Shown piece after piece: positions 26,670 through 36,155 of a stretch of 64,000 bases of DNA; position 1 is the first letter of the stretch; each line of letters opens with the position of its first letter. Below the pieces are notes generated by a model. That model was given only the letters and a program-made list of their open reading frames with translations, made no database searches and was not told where the DNA came from. The DNA is from Candidatus Ulvibacter alkanivorans (GTDB lineage Bacteria; Bacteroidota; Bacteroidia; Flavobacteriales; Flavobacteriaceae), in the NCBI RefSeq assembly GCF_003333325.1, contig NZ_QOLC01000098.1, positions 91,181 to 155,180 of the forward strand. Direction: 5' to 3'. The position numbers and the translations under genes were made by a program.

Positions 26670-27152
26670 TTAGAGATAGGAATTATCGAAGATAAGTGGC
26701 AACAACTCTTTTATAGAATTGGCTTTGACCACTTTTCCCGTTTCCCCCATAAAATAGATCGCTATTGGGGATCGCTGTTTTACTTCGTATTCGGCCAGAA
26801 CTTGTCTACAGGCTCCACACGGCGGTGTAGGAACGGCTACCGTATGATTTAGGGATCGTACGGTAAGTGCCATTTGCTTTAAAATTGCATCGGGGTAGGT
26901 AGCACCCGCATGAAAAGCGGCAACCCTTTCGGCACAAAGTCCGGACGGGAAGGCAGCATTCTCTTGGTTATTACCCAACACTATTTCTCCCGAATCGAGT
27001 TTAATGGCTGCACCTACCATAAAATGTGAATAAGGCGCATAAGCATTTTCACGTGCTTGCTGCGCCTTATTCATTAATTCTTGAATGTCTTTAGGAAGCG
27101 TATCGACAGATTCGAACACTTCTAAATGTGTTTCAATCGTTATTTTTTTCAC
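26670..27152 (-). CDS. cdd: Cytidine deaminase
   Basis: 160 residues if started at GTG 27150-27152 (VKKITIETHLEVF), which lies just after the porV stop; a longer in-frame start would overlap porV by 44 bp. Zinc motifs are CAERVAAFHAG with the Cys-Ala-Glu form of tetrameric enzymes and PCGACRQVL. YAPYSHFMVGAA is the substrate-region signature. It converts cytidine and deoxycytidine to uridine forms in pyrimidine salvage. Follows porV in the same direction. Confidence 0.93.
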   Translation of the reverse strand: MKKITIETHLEVFESVDTLPKDIQELMNKAQQARENAYAPYSHFMVGAAIKLDSGEIVLGNNQENAAFPSGLCAERVAAFHAGATYPDAILKQMALTVRSLNHTVAVPTPPCGACRQVLAEYEVKQRSPIAIYFMGETGKVVKANSIKELLPLIFDNSYL

Positions 27153-27156
27153 ACTA

Positions 27157-28326
27157 CTAATATTCGTCGTACTCGTCACCAAAGTTAAAGGTAAGACCAA
27201 ATCGCAAGGTTCCTTCTAGCGGACTTCTCACTTTAGAAGTAGAGAACAAGTATGACACATCGATATTGATAGCGGTATACTTAAATCCAGCTCCTATAGA
27301 AAGGAATTTACGTGATCCTTTTTCTTCGCTTTCGTTAAAATATCCGGTACGAAGTGCAAAGAAGTCTTGATACCAATATTCGGCTCCAAGTGCCCATGTA
27401 AATTCTTTTAATTCTTCGCTAAATCCGTCTGGAGCATCTCCAAACGATTGGAATATACCTGAGAAAAACCCTATGTCTTCATATTCTTCATCATCTTCGG
27501 CATCTATATCGCCATCACCATCAAAATCCTGTGGTGTTGGTACGAGTAATTTATTAACCTCTAAGCTAAGCCCTACTTTGTTGTAAGCGTCTAAGATAAA
27601 ATCGAATCCGGCACCTAGGCCTAAGTTTGTAGGCAAGTTGTTTTCTTGACCGGTTTCATCGTACTTAAGTTTTGGTCCCACATTAGAAATATTGAAACCT
27701 GCTCTCCAGCGTCCGTCAAAATCGTTATAGGCTATTTCTTCACTTTGGTAATACCCAGCCACATCTACGGCGAAGGTACTTGCTGCAGATGAATCTTCAT
27801 TTCCTGTTGGGAATTTCAGGTTCGAGCTAATAAAACGACCTGCAACTCCTAATGCAAATCGCTCACTTAATCGAAGCGAATAGGAAACATCTAATAAGAG
27901 TTCATTTGGGTTTACGATCAAAGGTTGTTGATCTGCCGTTTCACGAAGTTCGATCTCACCGGTACTAAAATACCTCAAACTACCTGCAACTGCACTACGT
28001 TCGTTGATACGATTGTAATACGTAAGGTTTCCGAGGAAAATATCGTTCACCAACTGGCTTAGATAAGGTGTATAAGTTACACCCACTCCTTGTTTTGAAA
28101 TAGCAAAAGCATATTTAGCAGGGTTCCACTGTTGTGAAAACGCATCGGCAGAGGTAGCTACACCTATATCTCCCATACCGGCAGATCGTGGGTCGGCTGC
28201 TATCAATACAAATGGTACTGCTGTGGTAATTACACGTTGATCGATTGTGGAATTGTCTTCTTGGGCTGTTGCATTCTTTGAAACTAACACTAAACCAATG
28301 AGGGTCAGGATAAAAAATTTCTTCAT
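27157..28326 (-). CDS. porV: Type IX secretion system outer-membrane protein PorV
   Basis: 389 residues with signal peptide MKKFFILTLIGLVLVSKNATA. PFVLIAADPRSAGMGDIGVATSADAFSQQWNPAKYAF is the PorV/LptO hallmark, and the rest is aromatic-rich beta-barrel ending FRFGLTFNFG. PorV forms the attachment complex with PorU and carries cargo across the outer membrane. It lies downstream of porU as in other Flavobacteriaceae. An EF-hand-like loop DFDGDGDIDAED appears near residue 260, presumably in an outer loop. Its own promoter lies in the porU-porV gap. Confidence 0.94.
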   Translation of the reverse strand: MKKFFILTLIGLVLVSKNATAQEDNSTIDQRVITTAVPFVLIAADPRSAGMGDIGVATSADAFSQQWNPAKYAFAISKQGVGVTYTPYLSQLVNDIFLGNLTYYNRINERSAVAGSLRYFSTGEIELRETADQQPLIVNPNELLLDVSYSLRLSERFALGVAGRFISSNLKFPTGNEDSSAASTFAVDVAGYYQSEEIAYNDFDGRWRAGFNISNVGPKLKYDETGQENNLPTNLGLGAGFDFILDAYNKVGLSLEVNKLLVPTPQDFDGDGDIDAEDDEEYEDIGFFSGIFQSFGDAPDGFSEELKEFTWALGAEYWYQDFFALRTGYFNESEEKGSRKFLSIGAGFKYTAINIDVSYLFSTSKVRSPLEGTLRFGLTFNFGDEYDEY

Positions 28327-28342
28327 GAGGTATAAATTTTGA

Positions 28343-28350
28343 CAAATATA
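28343..28350 (-). promoter_or_regulatory. Internal -7 box for porV
   Basis: TATATTTG on the minus strand in the 35-bp gap between porU and porV, 17 bp ahead of the porV ATG. Would allow PorV, an abundant outer-membrane protein, to be made separately from PorU. Confidence 0.55.
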
Positions 28351-28361
28351 ATTTTATATTT

Positions 28362-31300
28362 TTAAAGGATGACGAGTTTTTCAAATTTTTCAACTCGCTT
28401 ATTGGTTAACGTAGATTTCACCGTAATCTTATACACATACACGCCTTTCCCGATTCGGTCGCCAAAATCGTCTCTCCCATCCCATACAATATCACGTGAC
28501 AAAAAGCCATCTGTATTAATGATCTGGTTCTTGGTCCAAACCACTTTTCCAGTTACTGTAAATACCTGAACCTGTACATCTAAAGGCTCAAAAGGCCGAT
28601 TGTGATTAAACCAGAATTCGGTGTAATCCACAAATGGATTAGGGTAATTCAACACCCTATTTATCTTAAGCTCATCATCACCTGCGACCACAAATTGGAT
28701 CTCTGCCGTAGACGAATTATTATACACATCCCACGCTTTGAACGTTAGTGTGTGTAATCCTTTTTCAAGGTCACGGAATTTAAAATTGGTTTCTCCTTTG
28801 GTGAAATCGTCTACATCACCTTGATAATAATCATTAAGTACAAAAGGATTGGTTTCATCTCCATCTAGTATGGCGATCATGTCGTGACCAATTCCACTAG
28901 CTGTATTTATACCATTCTCATCTTCGAGTTTTGCTATAAGTATAGGTGAATCATTGGTAATTCCACCCGAAACGAAACTCTCATCATTCATAAACAATCG
29001 TATTAACGGCCCCTCATTATCTTCAGGGGCATTTTCATTAAGTCCACCAATTTGCAGATCGAAACTTACTCCGGTTTGATCTTCTAACGAATTATTTCGC
29101 TGTGCATACAAACTCGCACGACCGGCGCCAACAGGAATTTGAATGTCTCTAGGGACCACGAACTCGAATTCGAACTGACCATTATTCACCGATGCCTGCC
29201 CATTAAAAAGCCCCTCTCCTAAGGTCGTAAAGTTTAGGATCAATAGTGGACAACCGGTACATTCTCTCACTCCATCGTTACCTAAGGTTTGTCGTTCTAC
29301 TTTCTTATCGAAGATCTTGGCTTCAAGCACCCCGCTATAATCGGTCATGAGGTTCCCAGACTCATCTAGCACCTCACCACCAATCTTCACACGACTTAGT
29401 GCTTGTAGCGTGTCGGTTGCTTGGGCAATCGGCACGTCGTTGAGGGTGGTTAATCGCACTTGTGGCTTCGGAAATGCAAGCTTCATTGCCGGATCACCAA
29501 TAGAAAATACCACACGACGTAATACATCCCCTATTTCATTCTTTGCCAATCGTAAGGATTCGGCCGGTGTATCGTAATTTGTAGTACCATATCCAAATAA
29601 ATAAGGTGCTAACACCTCATTAAATTGAACTCCTAATGTAACCGTAATTGATCGAGTAGTAGTTAACAACGAAATAGCTCCTCCTTCTCGATTCCAGTAG
29701 ATCAACTCACCGGCTGTAATGCGCAACGGATTGTCGAACTTAGTATATTCACAGGTTATGGTAACAATTAACGGGAATCGTGGTGCATTTCGTAAATTCT
29801 CACCATCACTTTTAGTAAATATAAATTCTTTCGCAATTCCATCTTCTCCCCCATGCCCAAAATAGGTGATGATCAACGACCCTACATCGATCACATTTTT
29901 AATAGCTTCATTTACTTCAGGATAGCGATCTCCCCCTGCAGAGGTTTCTTGTTGGTAGGCGTCGGAATGAATTTTTTTAACATTGATAAATGGTTTTTCA
30001 GCTTCGATCTGATCACCAATAGCGTCGAGAGTGACTTCTAAGTCTTCATATTCATACACCTCATCTACATCGTCGGAGATCAAGACAAAATTATTTCGCC
30101 AATTCCCGTAGGCTTCTTGAGAACTGTAGGTAATGATCTTATTTACCATTGCATTGGCGAGTCCAACTTCATCAGCGAGAATTCTTCCAACAGCAATATC
30201 CAGTCTATCGCTTCCCGTCATTGTCCCTTCACCATCGTCCACACTTCCGAAGAAATCATCGGTCATAAAAGAACTAACCGTGCTTCGACTGCTCAAGGTG
30301 TGAAAAGTAGGCACGACATTATTATTGTCTGGCAGTCGGTTCTTATAATCTACAGAAGTATCACCAAACAAACACAAATATTTAATGCGCTTATTGGGAG
30401 ATGATGCATTATCGTAAATATATTTTACAAAGTTTCGAATGGCGCTAATATCTTGCTTACCCGAACTAAACTCCTCATAGATCTTATCGGTAGTCACCAC
30501 CTTCACATTTAGTCCATTCAAATTTTTATGATGTGTGGCTAAACGCAACGCTGGTTGTATTAGAAAAGGAGAAGTTACGATCAAGTAATCAATATCTTTA
30601 AAGTTACCGGAGGCATCGTTAAAGATCGTTCCCTTTAGATCTTGATTTGGCACTCTCGATTCTGTCAATTTTACCGGAACGTACAGGTCATTAGGGTCTA
30701 TGGCCACATACTTTCGAACTGTACCCAGTTGTGCCTTTATACTAATATTACCGGCACCTTCATCGTTTCTTTTTTCTGAAATATTTTGAGGATTGGTAAC
30801 ATCCCATATTGAAACAAATTGTGAAGCATTTTGAAGCTCATAGCTTGCAACTCCAGAACCGGTTGCCGCCTCACGGTTTTCAAAGGCTAATTGGCCATCA
30901 CCCCCGGACAACGTACTGGTTGCCTGAATTCGAATATAATCTAAATAAGCAATGCTGGCAGGGTTACCTGAATTATTATAATTTAGTGTTACAGACACAT
31001 TACCATCTCCCGGAGCAGGCACTTGAACCGTCGTAAAATCTGGATCTATTAACAAGGATTCTCCGGTTTCCGAAAAGGTAAGTGGATCGACACTAGTGTT
31101 ATTAATATCGATCGACATTGATGTATTGGTTTCAGAAGAAGCCACGGCACGAATGGTTACTCGCATATCAGAACCGCTGGCGATATTCGGGATTGAAAAA
31201 TCGAACGTCTGTTCATTCTCGATATCGAATCGGTTGCTTACCCATCTTCGGCCCAATTTAGACGGACTCTCTTCGTCTTCTTCAAAAAAGACGGTGTTAT

Positions 31301-32225
31301 CATAAGTTGTAAAGGTCGTAGTTGGATTCTGCGTAGGTTCTAGCATTGGCAATACGCGTCTCCCTGAACCACCATCTGCGGTGATATAATAATAGGAGTC
31401 ATCGCTATACGGATTAATATGAGAATCGTTTTCTTCATCATAGCCTAAGGTGCTACTTCCGTAGAACAAAATAAAATCATTAGCATCGAAGGATCCATCC
31501 TGCTCACCAACCACTTGGATTGCGATCTCCGGATTGTCGTAAATAATAGAGCCAGCATCTATTTGTAATGGCATTGGTTTACCGCCATTACCATATATTT
31601 TTATATTTCTTGGGTTGATCGCATCGGTATCCATTCCCAGATCGTCTAAAAAACTTTTGGAGATCCTTTGAACACCCGTTTTCTCAACTTTAAATTTAAA
31701 CCAATTCCCTGTAGCCAAAACAGAGTTGACTATTGGCTGCCGGCTTGATGCTCCTAACGAACCTCTTTGTTTGGAATAGTCGACCGTAAAGGAAGTGACT
31801 TTTTGATAAGTTCCATTTCGTCTTACGATAGGAGAAACGGTAAGTAAGGTGTATATTTTATCTCTACCTTTGGAACTTCGAATGGTATAGGTTAACGTCT
31901 CTTCAACCAACGCTTTATTAATAAGCGTTTGCTCTTTTGCGGTTAAAGGGCTGTATTGCACGTTTCGCAATTGTAGTGTGCTGGGATTCGCATAGCCGTC
32001 GTCTTCCCAAACTTCTTGAAATTGTATGCGCTCTTCACTAATTTGGAGTTTCAGTGGGTTATACGATTCTTCTTTAGCTGTCACACCACCAGAAAAAGCG
32101 GTGCTAGTTGCAACCGAATTCACATCATCACCCCAGTTGTTCCAGGCAATCTTTATATTTTTTGTTTGTCCGAATACAGCAGCCGAAAGGGCAACTACAA
32201 GCAAAAAAAGTATTGTTTTTTTCAT
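28362..32225 (-). CDS. porU: Type IX secretion system sortase PorU
   Basis: 1287 residues from MKKTILFLLVVALSAAVFGQ (two ATGs lie 3 and 9 bp upstream; the promoter at 32243-32276 makes the nearest ones more likely). The C25 gingipain-type protease domain has its His in TYFGHGGEDG (about residue 794) and Cys in TITCEYTKF (about 828). It removes the C-terminal signal of cargo and attaches it to A-LPS. The ending LNYPNPFVDYTEFWFNH...GKGVYVYKI is a type A T9SS signal domain. Diverges from gldJ. Confidence 0.95.
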   Translation of the reverse strand: MKKTILFLLVVALSAAVFGQTKNIKIAWNNWGDDVNSVATSTAFSGGVTAKEESYNPLKLQISEERIQFQEVWEDDGYANPSTLQLRNVQYSPLTAKEQTLINKALVEETLTYTIRSSKGRDKIYTLLTVSPIVRRNGTYQKVTSFTVDYSKQRGSLGASSRQPIVNSVLATGNWFKFKVEKTGVQRISKSFLDDLGMDTDAINPRNIKIYGNGGKPMPLQIDAGSIIYDNPEIAIQVVGEQDGSFDANDFILFYGSSTLGYDEENDSHINPYSDDSYYYITADGGSGRRVLPMLEPTQNPTTTFTTYDNTVFFEEDEESPSKLGRRWVSNRFDIENEQTFDFSIPNIASGSDMRVTIRAVASSETNTSMSIDINNTSVDPLTFSETGESLLIDPDFTTVQVPAPGDGNVSVTLNYNNSGNPASIAYLDYIRIQATSTLSGGDGQLAFENREAATGSGVASYELQNASQFVSIWDVTNPQNISEKRNDEGAGNISIKAQLGTVRKYVAIDPNDLYVPVKLTESRVPNQDLKGTIFNDASGNFKDIDYLIVTSPFLIQPALRLATHHKNLNGLNVKVVTTDKIYEEFSSGKQDISAIRNFVKYIYDNASSPNKRIKYLCLFGDTSVDYKNRLPDNNNVVPTFHTLSSRSTVSSFMTDDFFGSVDDGEGTMTGSDRLDIAVGRILADEVGLANAMVNKIITYSSQEAYGNWRNNFVLISDDVDEVYEYEDLEVTLDAIGDQIEAEKPFINVKKIHSDAYQQETSAGGDRYPEVNEAIKNVIDVGSLIITYFGHGGEDGIAKEFIFTKSDGENLRNAPRFPLIVTITCEYTKFDNPLRITAGELIYWNREGGAISLLTTTRSITVTLGVQFNEVLAPYLFGYGTTNYDTPAESLRLAKNEIGDVLRRVVFSIGDPAMKLAFPKPQVRLTTLNDVPIAQATDTLQALSRVKIGGEVLDESGNLMTDYSGVLEAKIFDKKVERQTLGNDGVRECTGCPLLILNFTTLGEGLFNGQASVNNGQFEFEFVVPRDIQIPVGAGRASLYAQRNNSLEDQTGVSFDLQIGGLNENAPEDNEGPLIRLFMNDESFVSGGITNDSPILIAKLEDENGINTASGIGHDMIAILDGDETNPFVLNDYYQGDVDDFTKGETNFKFRDLEKGLHTLTFKAWDVYNNSSTAEIQFVVAGDDELKINRVLNYPNPFVDYTEFWFNHNRPFEPLDVQVQVFTVTGKVVWTKNQIINTDGFLSRDIVWDGRDDFGDRIGKGVYVYKITVKSTLTNKRVEKFEKLVIL

Positions 32226-32242
32226 CATAACCATTAACGCTT

Positions 32243-32276
32243 CAAATATACACTTAGTATGGTTTACACCTTCAAA
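32243..32276 (-). promoter_or_regulatory. Promoter for porU
   Basis: TTTG (32273-32276), 22-bp spacer, TATATTTG (32243-32250) on the minus strand, ending 18 bp before the ATG at 32225. Confidence 0.6.
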
Positions 32277-32445
32277 GTTTTTTTATAAGTGTGAAAATTG
32301 ATATAATAATTAAGAATATATTACGTTTGCATTTCGATTGGTAGGAAAAATAGTGCATTCCTAACATCGCAGAAATATTAAAATAATATTGCATTTTTAT
32401 CGTTAATTACTATATTGCGAACCCAATTTTTTCATAATCTGAACT

Positions 32446-34131
32446 ATGAACTTACGAAAAACAGTCACTTTACGGCTTATTTTAGCTATCGTTGCAACCA
32501 CACTTTTAATTAGTTGTAACAAATCCCGTGATTACAAAAACAGTTCCAGAGCTACTGGTTGGAAGATGAACGCCAAAGAAGGTGGATTCCAGTACAACCC
32601 GAAAGCAAAAGAACAAGAAACCGGCCCCGGATTAGTATTTGTGGAAGGTGGTACTTACACTATGGGTAAGGTACAGGATGATCCGATGCACGATTGGAAC
32701 AACACCCCAACACAACAACACGTTCAGTCTTTCTACATGGACGAAACCGAGGTTACCAACCTAATGTACTTAGAATACCTAGATTGGTTAAAAAGAGTAT
32801 TCCCTCCAAGTGATGATAACTATCGCTTAATTTACGAAGGCGCATTACCAGACACGCTTGTTTGGAGAAACCGTCTAGGATTTAACGAAGTGATGACCAA
32901 CAACTACCTTCGTCACCCTGCCTATGCCGATTATCCGGTAGTAGGTGTTAGTTGGATCCAAGCAGTAGAATTCAGTAACTGGAGAACCGACCGAGTTAAC
33001 GAACTTATTTTAGAAGAAGAAGGTTTTACTTCTCGTAACGCTCGTTACGACGTAGATGCCGGTGAAACTTTTAGCACACAAACCTATTTAGACAGTCCTA
33101 CATTAACCTATGGTGGAAAAGACTCTATCACTCGTGGTGGAAAGCGTTCTGAATCGCTATTAAAGAGAAATGAAGACAGTACCAACCTTTATGTACAACG
33201 TAAAGACGGACTATTACTGCCTGCGTATCGCCTGCCTACCGAAGCTGAGTGGGAATATGCTGCACTTGGATTAGTTGGACTAAGAAGTTATAACGTTTAT
33301 CGCGGAAGAAAAAAATATCCATGGGATGGTCAATATACACGTTCCGGAAAGAGAAGAAGCCGTGGCGATCAATTGGCCAACTTTAAACAAGGTGACGGTG
33401 ACTACGGTGGAATTGCAGGATGGAGTGATGACGGTGCCGATATTACTGCCGAAGTTAAATCATACGAGCCAAACGATTACGGACTTTACGACATGGCCGG
33501 AAACGTAGCAGAATGGGTTGCCGATGTGTATCGCCCCATCGTAGATGACGAATTTAACGACTTTAACTACTATCGTGGAAACGTCTACACCAAAAACGCT
33601 ATTGGGAAAGATGGAAAGGCAAAAATAGTTACTGCAGACTCGATTGTGTACGATACGCTAAGCAACGGACGAATCGTAGCGCGTAATTTACCGGGTGAGA
33701 TCCTACAAGTTCCTGTAGATGAAAAAGAAACATATTTAAGAACTAACTTCTCTGAAAGTGACAATCGTGACTACAGAGATGGTGATAAGCGCTCTACTCG
33801 TTATTACCAATCGTTTGGCGCAGCCGAATTTGGTGAAGAAGAGACCGAAGAAGACACCAAACGTATGTATAATTCACCAAAGCATAAAGTCTATGCAGAT
33901 AGCTCTGGAACACTGGAACGACAGTATGATGAGTCTTCTAACCGAACTACCCTTATCGACAATGAAGTACGAGTATACAAAGGTGGTTCATGGAGAGATC
34001 GCGACTACTGGTTAGACCCGGCACAAAGACGCTATTTCCCACAAGATATGGCAACCGATTATATCGGATTTAGATGTGCAATGTCTCGCGTTGGTTCTAA
34101 ATCTAAAAAAGGAAAAAGACCTAGAAACTAG
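32446..34131 (+). CDS. gldJ: Gliding motility lipoprotein GldJ
   Basis: 561 residues with lipoprotein signal ending LLISC (Cys25). The FGE/sulfatase-modifying-like fold is evident: GTYTMG, SFYMDETEVTNLMYLEYL, YPVVGVSWIQAVEFSNWRT, RLPTEAEWEYAALG, YGLYDMAGNVAEWVADVYRP, and GGSWRDRDYWL...IGFRCAM. GldJ is needed for gliding and for stability of GldK and the T9SS ring. Its neighbours porU and porV act in the same secretion route. A bidirectional terminator follows. Confidence 0.95.
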   Translation: MNLRKTVTLRLILAIVATTLLISCNKSRDYKNSSRATGWKMNAKEGGFQYNPKAKEQETGPGLVFVEGGTYTMGKVQDDPMHDWNNTPTQQHVQSFYMDETEVTNLMYLEYLDWLKRVFPPSDDNYRLIYEGALPDTLVWRNRLGFNEVMTNNYLRHPAYADYPVVGVSWIQAVEFSNWRTDRVNELILEEEGFTSRNARYDVDAGETFSTQTYLDSPTLTYGGKDSITRGGKRSESLLKRNEDSTNLYVQRKDGLLLPAYRLPTEAEWEYAALGLVGLRSYNVYRGRKKYPWDGQYTRSGKRRSRGDQLANFKQGDGDYGGIAGWSDDGADITAEVKSYEPNDYGLYDMAGNVAEWVADVYRPIVDDEFNDFNYYRGNVYTKNAIGKDGKAKIVTADSIVYDTLSNGRIVARNLPGEILQVPVDEKETYLRTNFSESDNRDYRDGDKRSTRYYQSFGAAEFGEEETEEDTKRMYNSPKHKVYADSSGTLERQYDESSNRTTLIDNEVRVYKGGSWRDRDYWLDPAQRRYFPQDMATDYIGFRCAMSRVGSKSKKGKRPRN

Positions 34132-34145
34132 GTTGATTACAATAA

Positions 34146-34188
34146 AAAAAAAGACCCTCCTATACTTCTTGTGTAGGAGGGTTTTTTA
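34146..34188. terminator. Rho-independent terminator after gldJ
   Basis: Stem ACCCTCCTATAC / GTGTAGGAGGGT (34054-type arms at 34154-34165 and 34171-34182) with loop TTCTT, flanked by A9 before and T6 after, so it can work in both directions. murF starts 14 bp further on, so murF must be read from a promoter at or past this point. Confidence 0.88.
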
Positions 34189-34201
34189 GTACATTTAAGT
34201 T

Positions 34202-35482
34202 ATGAATATAGAAGAAATTTACGGTCATTTCCTTAAAAGCTCCGGTATTTGCACAGACACTAGAAAGATCACGCCAAACTGTTTGTTCGTTGCACTAAAA
34301 GGAGCGAAGTTCGATGGAAATACTTTTGCTTCCGAAGCAATACAACAAGGAGCGTACAAAGCGCTTATAGATGACCCAACTTACGAAAACAGCACTGGCA
34401 CTACCCTCTTATGTGAAAACAGCTTAGAAACACTTCAGCGGCTGGCAACACACCATCGTAAAGCCTTGGGACTTCCCATTATTGCGTTGACCGGAAGTAA
34501 TGGAAAGACGACCACCAAGGAACTGATCCACGCTGTGTTAGCACAACAATACAAGGTTTCGGCAACCATCGGCAACCTAAACAATCATATTGGTGTACCA
34601 CTTACCTTGTTAAATATGCACCAAGAAACCGAGATAGGAATCGTTGAAATGGGAGCTAATCATCACGGAGAAATCGCCGCACTTTGTGAAATCGCACTGC
34701 CCGATTATGGTTATATAACGAATTTTGGCAAGGCGCACTTGGAAGGCTTCGGAAGCTTAGAAGGGGTCGTAAAAGCCAAAACTGAATTGTACCGACATCT
34801 CAAGGAGCGAGGAAAACCGGTATTTGTAAATACAGCTGATGCAAAGCAAATCGAAAACACCAAAGACATGGAGATCATTCCAATTCCTAAAAAAGGTATA
34901 GACGCTTATATGTCAAGTTCTTCGGAAGACAATACCATTGGCATACAGTACGATAAAATCGAAATCAGAAGTAGGTTGGTTGGCGATTATAACTATCACA
35001 ATCTGTTGGCAGCACTCACGATAGGAACCCATTTTAGTATTACCCCTGCGAACGCAAAACGTGCTATAGAATCGTATGTACCGTCGAATAACAGATCGCA
35101 GGTCATCGAAAAGAATAGCAACAAGATTATCATGGATGCTTATAATGCGAATCCTACAAGTATGCAAGCCGCAATACAAAATTTCGAGCGTGCCAAAGGT
35201 GACCAAAAGTACTTATTCTTAGGAGATATGTTCGAACTTGGTAAGGACGCAGCCACAGAACACCAACAGATCACTGATTACCTTTCCAAACACTCAATTG
35301 GAACTACTTATATCATTGGTGAGAACTTTTATAAAACGAAGTCAGACGCAGCACATATACATCAATATAGGTCATTTCAAGAATTAGCCGACGCATTAAA
35401 GAACATCTCACTTTCAAATAGTTTAATATTGATCAAAGGTTCGCGTGGCATGGCCTTAGAACGAATTGTACCGTTACTGTAG
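34202..35482 (+). CDS. murF: UDP-MurNAc-tripeptide--D-Ala-D-Ala ligase
   Basis: 426 residues: N-domain SSGICTDTRKITPNCLFVALKGAKFDGN, P-loop GSNGKTTTKE at about residue 98, TIGNLNNHIGVPLTLL and EMGANHHGEIAAL, then MDAYNANPTSMQAAI and the final domain with LFLGDMFELG, all MurF hallmarks. It adds D-Ala-D-Ala to complete the pentapeptide precursor of peptidoglycan. The gldJ-murF order is usual in flavobacteria. The terminator between them separates transcripts unless read-through occurs. Confidence 0.95.
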   Translation: MNIEEIYGHFLKSSGICTDTRKITPNCLFVALKGAKFDGNTFASEAIQQGAYKALIDDPTYENSTGTTLLCENSLETLQRLATHHRKALGLPIIALTGSNGKTTTKELIHAVLAQQYKVSATIGNLNNHIGVPLTLLNMHQETEIGIVEMGANHHGEIAALCEIALPDYGYITNFGKAHLEGFGSLEGVVKAKTELYRHLKERGKPVFVNTADAKQIENTKDMEIIPIPKKGIDAYMSSSSEDNTIGIQYDKIEIRSRLVGDYNYHNLLAALTIGTHFSITPANAKRAIESYVPSNNRSQVIEKNSNKIIMDAYNANPTSMQAAIQNFERAKGDQKYLFLGDMFELGKDAATEHQQITDYLSKHSIGTTYIIGENFYKTKSDAAHIHQYRSFQELADALKNISLSNSLILIKGSRGMALERIVPLL

Positions 35483-35569
35483 CGCAAAAATATTCGTATT
35501 AAAAGCATGATTTGAAATGGTCTTCTTTAAAAGTAGAGGATCAAATAATTTGCATCATTAAATAGTTAT

Positions 35570-35812
35570 ATCCAAAATAAACCCACACTTGCAAATACAA
35601 TCCCTATGTGCTAGCGCACAGTAGAGATTCTTCCACAAACCAATCAAGGATTACTCGTGTGATCCAAATCAAACCAACGCCTGCAAATACAATCCCAATG
35701 TGCTAGCGCACAGTAGAGATTCTTCCACAAACCAATCAAGGATTACTCGCGTGATCCAAATCAAACCCACGCCTGCAAATACAATCCCAATGTGCTAGCG
35801 CACAGTAAGGAT
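35570..35812. repeat. Tandem repeat, 92-bp period, about 2.6 units, two hairpins per unit
   Basis: Unit starts at 35570, 35662 and 35754 (third unit cut at about 58 bp). Each full unit has hairpin TGTGC-TAGC-GCACA (35607, 35699, 35791) and, in full units, GGATTAC-TCGY-GTGATCC (one G-T wobble). Units differ by a few bases only, so the array is young or is kept uniform. The paired hairpins resemble REP/BIME arrays spread by REP-associated transposases, but no transposase is in this window. The 35483-35569 stretch before it shows nothing recognisable. Confidence 0.75.
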
Positions 35813-35856
35813 TTTTATTTTCTCCAAAATTCTGAACCTCCGGTTCAATTCTGTCG

Positions 35857-35892
35857 AAAATAAAAATCCCGATGAATTACTTCATCGGGATT
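35857..35892 (-). terminator. Terminator after tRNA-Val(GAC)
   Basis: 12-bp stem AATCCCGATGAA / TTCATCGGGATT with loop of 4, followed on the minus strand by TTTTATTTT. Near-identical copy follows the second tRNA. Confidence 0.85.
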
Positions 35893-35902
35893 GTGCTTGA
35901 TG

Positions 35903-35977
35903 TGGGCCATATTGGATTCGAACCAATGACTTCCACGTTGTCGACGTGACACTCTGAACCAACTGAGTTAATGGCCC
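35903..35977 (-). tRNA. tRNA-Val (anticodon GAC), atypical
   Basis: 75-nt cloverleaf on the minus strand: acceptor GGGCCAT/ATGGCCC, D stem ACTC/GAGT, anticodon stem TCACG/CGTGG with loop TCGACAA, T arm ATTGG-TTCGAAT-CCAAT, discriminator A. CCA is not encoded. Anticodon GAC reads Val GUC/GUU. Odd points: position 33 is C in place of the nearly invariant U, and the first D-stem pair is A10-U25. The likely promoter is degenerate (TATCTTGC at 35990-35997). It may be a decaying second tRNA-Val. Confidence 0.8.
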
Positions 35978-36118
35978 GTTAATTACGATGCAAGATACTT
36001 AAACTGATGCATTAATTAAACCTATTTGCTCTCATTATTTTCGCTTCGGAAAACTATTCTTCAATGACGATGAGATGAGACAATCGGTTACGCACTGAAC
36101 CTTCGATTCAATTATGTC

Positions 36119-36155
36119 GAAAATAAAAATCCCGATGAATTACTTCATCGGGATT
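36119..36155 (-). terminator. Terminator after tRNA-Val(TAC)
   Basis: Same 12-bp stem as at 35857 (arms at 36128-36139 and 36144-36155), A-rich flank on plus strand giving a T tract on the minus strand. About 60 bp around both terminators are almost the same, so the tRNA-terminator unit was probably duplicated. Confidence 0.85.

Noticed and set aside
35570..35812. Short repeats considered as a CRISPR array
   Set aside because: Period is 92 bp, only about 2.6 units, no distinct spacers and no cas genes; the units repeat almost wholly.
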